From assembly GCA_017543335.1 (NCBI GenBank), contig JAFYGE010000023.1:1-64000 (forward strand): a stretch of 64,000 nt of DNA, in the 5' to 3' direction. This DNA is from Ruminococcus sp. (GTDB lineage Bacteria > Bacillota > Clostridia > Oscillospirales > Ruminococcaceae). Below the pieces are notes generated by a model. That model was given only the letters and a program-made list of their open reading frames with translations. It had not been told where the DNA came from and searched no databases. Of the stretch, positions 59,867-64,000 are shown in pieces; the stretch's first letter is position 1, and each line of letters begins with the position of its first letter. The position numbers were made by a program, and so were the translations under genes.

Positions 59867-61868
59867 AGTCACAGTCGCTAAGTCAGCCGGTTTTTGCTTC
59901 GGAGTCGACAGGGCAGTGAAAATGGTCTACAGCGAACTCGAAAAGAACACCAAAGTCGCTACGCTCGGACCAATAATCCATAATCAGGACGTTGTTAACG
60001 ATATGCAGTCAAAGGGTGCAAGAATAATCAGCTCGGTCGATGAGCTTGCTCCGGACGAAACTGTCGTTATCCGCTCTCACGGAGTCGGAAAAGACATCTA
60101 TGACAGCATAAAAGCCCGTGGATGCCGTATGCTCGATGCTACCTGCCCCTTCGTTTCAAGGATACATAAAATAGTCTCTGAAAAGACTGCGGAAGGCTAT
60201 TTCATCCTCATCGCCGGAGATGCTTCACATCCGGAAGTACAGGGTATAGTTGGGCATTGTGACGAAAATCAACTCGTTTTCAAGGACAATTTTGAGCTAA
60301 AAGACTTTTTTGAAAAAAAATATAAAAATTTGGGAAAAAAGCTTGCAATTGTCGCCCAAACGACGTATAATATAGTAGTATGGGATGAGTGTTTAAACGT
60401 GATCCCGAAGAACGATCCAGACATTGTTATATTCGATACTATATGCAACGCTACAGACACAAGACAATCCGATGCTGCTGAGCTTGCCAGAAACTCGGAC
60501 GTAATGCTTGTGGTGGGCGGAAGACACAGTTCTAATACTGTGAAGCTCTCCGAAGTGTGCAGCCGATACTGCAAAACGTATCACATAGAAAATGCGGACG
60601 AGCTTCGATCCATAAAACTGCCCGCTGCTGAAAAAATCGGCATTACTGCAGGGGCTTCCACCCCGGCTTATATAATCAAGGAGGTACAAACAACCATGGC
60701 AGAGAATGAAAATCTCACAGCAATTCAGGATGAGGAGATCGATTTTGCTCAGGCACTCGATGAGTCATTCAAAAAAATACATACAGGAGAGAAAGTCAAG
60801 GGTATCGTTGTAGGCATTGATAATGCTGAGATCACTGTTGATCTCGGTACAAAGCATACCGGATACGTTAAACTTGAGGACCTTACAGATGATCCGGCTC
60901 AGAAGCCTGAAGATATAGTAAGCGTTGGCGATGAGATCGAACTCATCGTTATCAAGGTAAATGACGCAGAAGGTACAGCTCAGCTTTCTAAGAAGAAGGT
61001 TGACGAGCAGGCTGGTTACGAGACTGTTGTTAAGGCATACGAAGAGGGTACTGTACTCGAAGGTACTATCCAGCACGTTGTTAACAAGGGCGTAACTCTT
61101 ACATACCTCGGCGTAAGAATCTTTATCCCTGCTTCACAGACTGGTCTCCCAAGAGGAGCAGAGCTTGATGAGCTTCTCAAGAAGAAAGTTGAATTCAAGA
61201 TCATCGAAGTTACAGAGGGCAAGAAGAGAGCTGTTGGTTCTATCAAGGCTGTTCAGAACGCTCGCAAGGCTGAGGCTCAGGCTAAGTTCTGGGATTCCGC
61301 TGAAGTTGGTCAGACATTTGTAGGCAAGGTTAAGTCTCTCACAAGCTTCGGTGCATTCGTTGACCTCGGCGGTATCGACGGTATGGTACATATCTCTGAG
61401 CTCTCATGGAAGAGAATCAAGCACCCAAGTGAGGTCGTTTCTGTTGGCGATACTCTCGAAGTATACATCAAGGACCTCAACCGTGAAGAGAACAGAATCT
61501 CTCTTGGCTTCAAGAAGGCTGAGGATAATCCTTGGGAGATCTTCAAGGCTAACTACAAAGTAGGCGATGTTGTTAAGGCTACTATCGTTTCTATCACAAG
61601 CTTCGGTGCTTTCGCAAGAATCATCGACGGTATTGACGGTCTTATCCATATCTCTCAGATCGCTGATAAGAAGGTCGAGAACGTTAAGGACATCCTCACT
61701 GTAGGTGACGAAGTTGACGTTAAGATCATCGACATCGACGAAGATCAGAAGAGAATCAGCATTTCTATGCGTGCTCTCCTTGAGAACAATGACGAGGCTG
61801 AGGAAGAAGCTTCTGACGTTGTTTATTCCGACGAGGCTGGTATCGCTCCTGCTGAGGATGCTGAATAA
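59859..61868 (+). CDS. fusion of IspH (HMB-PP reductase) and ribosomal protein S1
   Basis: 669 residues from the ATG at 59859, which has AAGGAGG six bases upstream. The IspH part (1 to about 278) makes IPP and DMAPP in the MEP pathway. Its three cluster cysteines lie in SAGFCFGV, DATCPFVSRIH and ICNATDTRQ. The S1 part (about 310-640) has four S1 domains, the last two (FVGKVKSLTSFGAFVDLGGIDGMVHISEL and its repeat) the most canonical. Such fusions occur in several Clostridia. Codon use is markedly more biased after about 60,690 than before. An in-frame ATG at 60696 has AAGGAGG (60678-60684) upstream, so S1 alone (390 residues) could also be made. Confidence 0.94.
   Translation: MSKVTVAKSAGFCFGVDRAVKMVYSELEKNTKVATLGPIIHNQDVVNDMQSKGARIISSVDELAPDETVVIRSHGVGKDIYDSIKARGCRMLDATCPFVSRIHKIVSEKTAEGYFILIAGDASHPEVQGIVGHCDENQLVFKDNFELKDFFEKKYKNLGKKLAIVAQTTYNIVVWDECLNVIPKNDPDIVIFDTICNATDTRQSDAAELARNSDVMLVVGGRHSSNTVKLSEVCSRYCKTYHIENADELRSIKLPAAEKIGITAGASTPAYIIKEVQTTMAENENLTAIQDEEIDFAQALDESFKKIHTGEKVKGIVVGIDNAEITVDLGTKHTGYVKLEDLTDDPAQKPEDIVSVGDEIELIVIKVNDAEGTAQLSKKKVDEQAGYETVVKAYEEGTVLEGTIQHVVNKGVTLTYLGVRIFIPASQTGLPRGAELDELLKKKVEFKIIEVTEGKKRAVGSIKAVQNARKAEAQAKFWDSAEVGQTFVGKVKSLTSFGAFVDLGGIDGMVHISELSWKRIKHPSEVVSVGDTLEVYIKDLNREENRISLGFKKAEDNPWEIFKANYKVGDVVKATIVSITSFGAFARIIDGIDGLIHISQIADKKVENVKDILTVGDEVDVKIIDIDEDQKRISISMRALLENNDEAEEEASDVVYSDEAGIAPAEDAE
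60678..60698 (+). promoter_or_regulatory. internal ribosome binding site and start codon within ispH-rpsA
   Basis: AAGGAGG, 11-base spacing, then in-frame ATG (60696) at the IspH/S1 junction. The encoded start MAENENLTAIQDEEIDFAQ lies before the first S1 domain. Confidence 0.6.
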
Positions 61869-61892
61869 TTCAGATACTGAATATTGTAATTT

Positions 61893-61921
61893 ACGCCATA
61901 GTATTTAACGTACTATGGCGT
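61893..61921. terminator. bidirectional terminator between S1 and ABC-F genes
   Basis: ACGCCATAGTA / TACTATGGCGT perfect 11-bp arms with a seven-base loop, and T-rich exits on both strands. Confidence 0.92.
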
Positions 61922-61930
61922 TTCTTTTTA

Positions 61931-63457
61931 TCATAACTCTATGACCTTTGTCGCAATTTTCTCCCGAAAGCACTTATCGTGCTCAACAAAAAGCATAGTC
62001 GGTGAGTAGCTGCATATAAGCTTCTCTATCTGCATCCTTGAAAATACGTCAATAAAATTGAGCGGTTCGTCCCATATATATAAATGTGAGGGACTAAGCA
62101 GGCTCGATGCAATCAGAACTTTCTTCTTCTGACCGGCTGAAAGTTCACTAATATCTTTGGTGAACTGAGCTCTCTCAAAGTCCAACTGCCTTAATACAGA
62201 GAAAAACAAGCTCTGGTCAAGCGAGCGTAAAGTGCAGAAATCCTGCAAACTACCGCTCATTCCGTCTGTATCCTGCGAAACATAAGAGATAATAAGTCCG
62301 GAGGCAACATCGCATATTCCCTGCTCTGCGATCGGAAGTTTCCCCTCATATATGCCCGCTTTGCTCAATATTGCCTTTATAAGTGTGGACTTTCCGCATC
62401 CGTTACCTCCATGAAGTGCGATACGTTCTCCCCTTTTCACAGAAAAAGTCAGTCCACTAAACAGCGGAGCTTCAGCTGTATCATATTTCACACTATAATC
62501 TCGTATATCTACAAGAGTATTCTTGTGGTGGACTATCTGCTGGAGTTTCAGCTCAGAAACACGCTCAATGTCGTTGAGCAGCCCCTCTTTTTCCTCTATT
62601 TCACGGGATATACGCTTCTCCATTTGCTTTACACGGCTCTGCATTTTCTTTGTTTTGGCTCCTATAAAAGAACGTGAACTTATGCATCGGTCGTGTTCCT
62701 TGACAGGGTCGAAACCGATTTTAGTACTCTCATTTTTATCAGCCCAGTCCGAGGTGCGTTTAGCGGCTTGTTTAAGCTTTCTTATCTCCTTTTTATGCTT
62801 CTCATTTTCAGCTTCTGCGAACTGATCTCTGCGTTCCTTATTCTCCCACCACGCTGAGAAATTTCCACTCTGCACCTCGACCGACTTGCGGTTCAGTACG
62901 AGTACATGGTCGATACAAGCGTCAAGCAGCTCCCTGTCGTGCGAAACGAGTATATACCCATTCTTACCGGAAAGATACTGCTTTACAGCCTCTCTTGCAT
63001 TGTTGTCAAGATGATTTGTAGGCTCATCAATAAGCAGGAAGTCGTTGTCCCCCGAAAACAGTACTGCAAGCATAACTTTTGTTCTTTCACCCGGACTAAG
63101 AGTATCAAATGGTCGAAAAAGTATATCGGATTCCTCCTGTAAAAGTGAGAGTTCGCATATAACACGCCACAACTCACAACCGCATTTCATCTCGTCAAGT
63201 ATATCCGCCGCCGGAGCTTTCTTCTGTCTCTCATCCATAACATACGGAAAATAGCCAAACTGTACAGAGGCCTCTATAGAACCGCTGTACTGATATTCTC
63301 CCATTAGAAGTCTGAGAAAAGTAGTCTTTCCCTTGCCGTTTCTGCCTATGAACCCAAGTTTCCAGTTTGTATCGATTGAGAACGAGACATTTTCAAATAT
63401 ATTATCGAAGCTGCCGTCATAACAAAAAGTAAGATTTTTAACGTTTATTTGTGACAT
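61931..63457 (-). CDS. ABC-F ATPase, Lsa/Vga-like (probable antibiotic-resistance or ribosome-protection type)
   Basis: 508 residues from the ATG at 63457, which has AGGAGG seven bases upstream. Two nucleotide-binding domains: GRNGKGKTT (38-46) with LSPGERTKV and LLIDEPTNHLD; then GGNGCGKST with LSAGQKKKV and IWDEPLNFID. A charged linker of about 100 residues lies between them, where ARE ABC-F proteins carry the domain that reaches into the ribosome. There are no membrane helices. The opening NLTFCYDGSFDNIFENVSFSIDTNWKLGFIGRNG strongly resembles Lsa-type lincosamide/streptogramin A/pleuromutilin factors. The attenuation leader upstream supports drug induction. The actual resistance spectrum is inference. 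Confidence 0.9.
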   Translation of the reverse strand: MSQINVKNLTFCYDGSFDNIFENVSFSIDTNWKLGFIGRNGKGKTTFLRLLMGEYQYSGSIEASVQFGYFPYVMDERQKKAPAADILDEMKCGCELWRVICELSLLQEESDILFRPFDTLSPGERTKVMLAVLFSGDNDFLLIDEPTNHLDNNAREAVKQYLSGKNGYILVSHDRELLDACIDHVLVLNRKSVEVQSGNFSAWWENKERRDQFAEAENEKHKKEIRKLKQAAKRTSDWADKNESTKIGFDPVKEHDRCISSRSFIGAKTKKMQSRVKQMEKRISREIEEKEGLLNDIERVSELKLQQIVHHKNTLVDIRDYSVKYDTAEAPLFSGLTFSVKRGERIALHGGNGCGKSTLIKAILSKAGIYEGKLPIAEQGICDVASGLIISYVSQDTDGMSGSLQDFCTLRSLDQSLFFSVLRQLDFERAQFTKDISELSAGQKKKVLIASSLLSPSHLYIWDEPLNFIDVFSRMQIEKLICSYSPTMLFVEHDKCFREKIATKVIEL

Positions 63458-63480
63458 ATACATTCCTCCTTCTGCGGTCA

Positions 63481-63512
63481 AAAAAAGGGACCGCTTGTTG
63501 CCAAACAGTCCC
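63481..63512 (-). terminator. attenuator terminator before the ABC-F gene
   Basis: As RNA on the minus strand it forms an 11-bp stem (63512-63502 with 63497-63487, three G-U pairs) with a GCAA tetraloop and a run of U residues. It sits only 8 bases before the ribosome binding site, so it must be bypassed for expression. On the plus strand the wobble pairs become mismatches, which shows its direction. Confidence 0.85.
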
Positions 63513-63683
63513 GATACGTTTCAATAACCTCGCAAAAGCCGACGATAATAATATCGCCGTGAAATATATATAAATGCACAAAAATAAGAGGTTATGATAA
63601 CATAATCCACTTTTGGCAACATGACAAGACAGTATGCAAAAATCCACACTGTCAGATTGATTATTCATGTGTTCAAAAGCAGA

Positions 63684-63695
63684 TTATCTTTTCAT
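63684..63695 (-). CDS. three-codon upstream ORF (Met-Lys-Arg) in the ABC-F leader
   Basis: AGAGGTG (63707-63701) is followed five bases later by ATG AAA AGA TAA. It is the only short ORF in the leader with a good ribosome site. A 13-codon ORF starting at about 63713 overlaps it but has almost no leader before its ATG. Stalling on such a minimal ORF could shift the leader to the antiterminated fold; this is inference. Confidence 0.45.
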   Translation of the reverse strand: MKR

Positions 63696-63722
63696 CCTCA
63701 CACCTCTTTCGCATTTTTTCAT

Positions 63723-63751
63723 ATTATAGCACATCAAAATTTATATGTCAA
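63723..63751 (-). promoter_or_regulatory. consensus SigA promoter of the ABC-F leader
   Basis: Minus strand: TTGACA (63751-63746), 17-bp spacer, TATAAT (63728-63723), a perfect match to consensus. Confidence 0.9.
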
Positions 63752-63840
63752 GCTTTTTGTCAAATGCTATATAATCTTTTCTACCCCGGCTCACTTATTA
63801 TATTGATTTCACCAAATTTTCACAAAGAGTTGTAATCCCC

Positions 63841-63869
63841 TTGAAATCGGCTATTTTTAGTAGTATAAT
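63841..63869 (+). promoter_or_regulatory. SigA-type promoter of the SulP-like gene
   Basis: TTGAAA (63841-63846), 17-bp spacer, TATAAT (63864-63869), 38 bases before the start codon. Confidence 0.8.
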
Positions 63870-63907
63870 GTATAAGTTCGAGAAAATAATGATAAGAAGG
63901 TTAGAAA

Positions 63908-64000
63908 ATGGAACAGAAAGTAAAAAAACCTACCGAAGAAAAGCTTAAACCAAAACTTTTCTCGGTAATGAAAAATTACTCCACTGAGCAATTTATCAAG
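63908..64000 (+). CDS. N-terminal fragment of a probable SulP-family anion transporter
   Basis: 31 codons up to the window edge. The peptide contains KPKLFSVMKNYSTEQFIK, which resembles the cytoplasmic lead-in of SulP (SLC26-like) inorganic anion transporters, normally followed by DxIAGI and membrane helices. Ribosome site AGAAGG nine bases upstream and a consensus promoter support a real gene. The family call rests on a short segment. Confidence 0.6.
   Translation, partial: MEQKVKKPTEEKLKPKLFSVMKNYSTEQFIK

Larger units (their letters stand above)
63458..63716 (-). promoter_or_regulatory. transcription-attenuation leader of the ABC-F gene
   Basis: The leader of about 260 nt runs from the promoter at 63723-63751 to the ABC-F start. 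It has a strong terminator right before the Shine-Dalgarno and, upstream, 63612-63621, which is perfectly complementary (10 bp) to terminator bases 63496-63505. A second pairing (63588-63595 with 63524-63531, 8 bp) encloses another hairpin. The leader therefore can choose between terminator and antiterminator. A small upstream ORF is present. Such leaders control vmlR and other ABC-F genes in response to ribosome-stalling drugs. Confidence 0.75.

Noticed and set aside
63438-63668. 76-codon minus-strand ORF overlapping the ABC-F leader and start
   Set aside because: No ribosome site; it runs through the terminator hairpin and into the ABC-F gene out of frame. The leader is better explained as regulatory RNA.

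Overview
The window reads as a chromosomal segment of a low-to-mid GC, cellulolytic Firmicute of the Ruminococcus type (closest in character to R. flavefaciens-like fibre degraders). The reasons are three tandem secreted GH9 cellulases with C-terminal dockerins of one shared type, class B sortases, a clostridial-type division and cell-wall cluster, an IspH-S1 fusion, and near-consensus SigA promoters with 17-bp spacers. Species is inference; no rRNA or tRNA gene was found.

Layout. 1-780: ribosomal protein L1 with a terminator. 830-10250: three GH9 dockerin proteins on the minus strand. Transcription runs from a GH9-CBM3c enzyme (7697-10153), to a CBM4/9-Ig-GH9 enzyme (4229-7384), to a full-length paralogue of the second (968-4096) that has lost both catalytic carboxylates. 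10368-15084: class II aldolase, a small membrane protein, an XRE regulator remnant, and a two-gene FtsX-type ABC transporter. 15138-23817 (minus): sirtuin, YjbQ, endonuclease III, small membrane protein, AraC regulator, alkyladenine glycosylase, RqcH, RlmA, a TrmK-Nif3 fusion, a zinc-ribbon protein and a sigma factor. 23920-39171 (minus): DivIVA-like protein, FtsZ, FtsQ, MurA, MurG, FtsW, MraY, MurE, PASTA-PBP (FtsI/SpoVD), FtsL, RsmH and MraZ, a dcw cluster without murF, murD, murC or ftsA. 39574-46717 (minus): a SpoIID/LytB-like protein with its motifs in permuted order, two class B sortases, PncC, ThiI and a cysteine desulfurase. 47172-61868 (plus): membrane Ser/Thr kinase, separate PASTA-SH3 protein, TepA, FtsK/SpoIIIE, YgiQ, a ComEC-like hydrolase, DUF3006, a BaiN-like flavoprotein, a small membrane protein, Cmk, PlsC and IspH-S1. 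61931-63751 (minus): an ABC-F protein behind a transcription-attenuation leader. 63908-end: start of a SulP-type transporter.

The most striking observation is the 968-4096 protein. It keeps signal peptide, CBM, Ig domain, whole GH9 fold and dockerin in an intact frame, but the DAGD base motif reads DAEN and the NE acid motif reads NG. It is predicted to be a cellulosome-borne pseudo-cellulase encoded directly downstream of its active sister. Other points worth a look are the ABC-F attenuator with a three-codon upstream ORF, the permuted SpoIID domain, the kinase whose PASTA sensor sits in a separate gene, an internal ribosome-binding site that could release S1 from the IspH-S1 fusion, a 142-nt out-of-frame gene overlap, and a terminator hairpin apparently interrupted by a 97-nt palindromic element.
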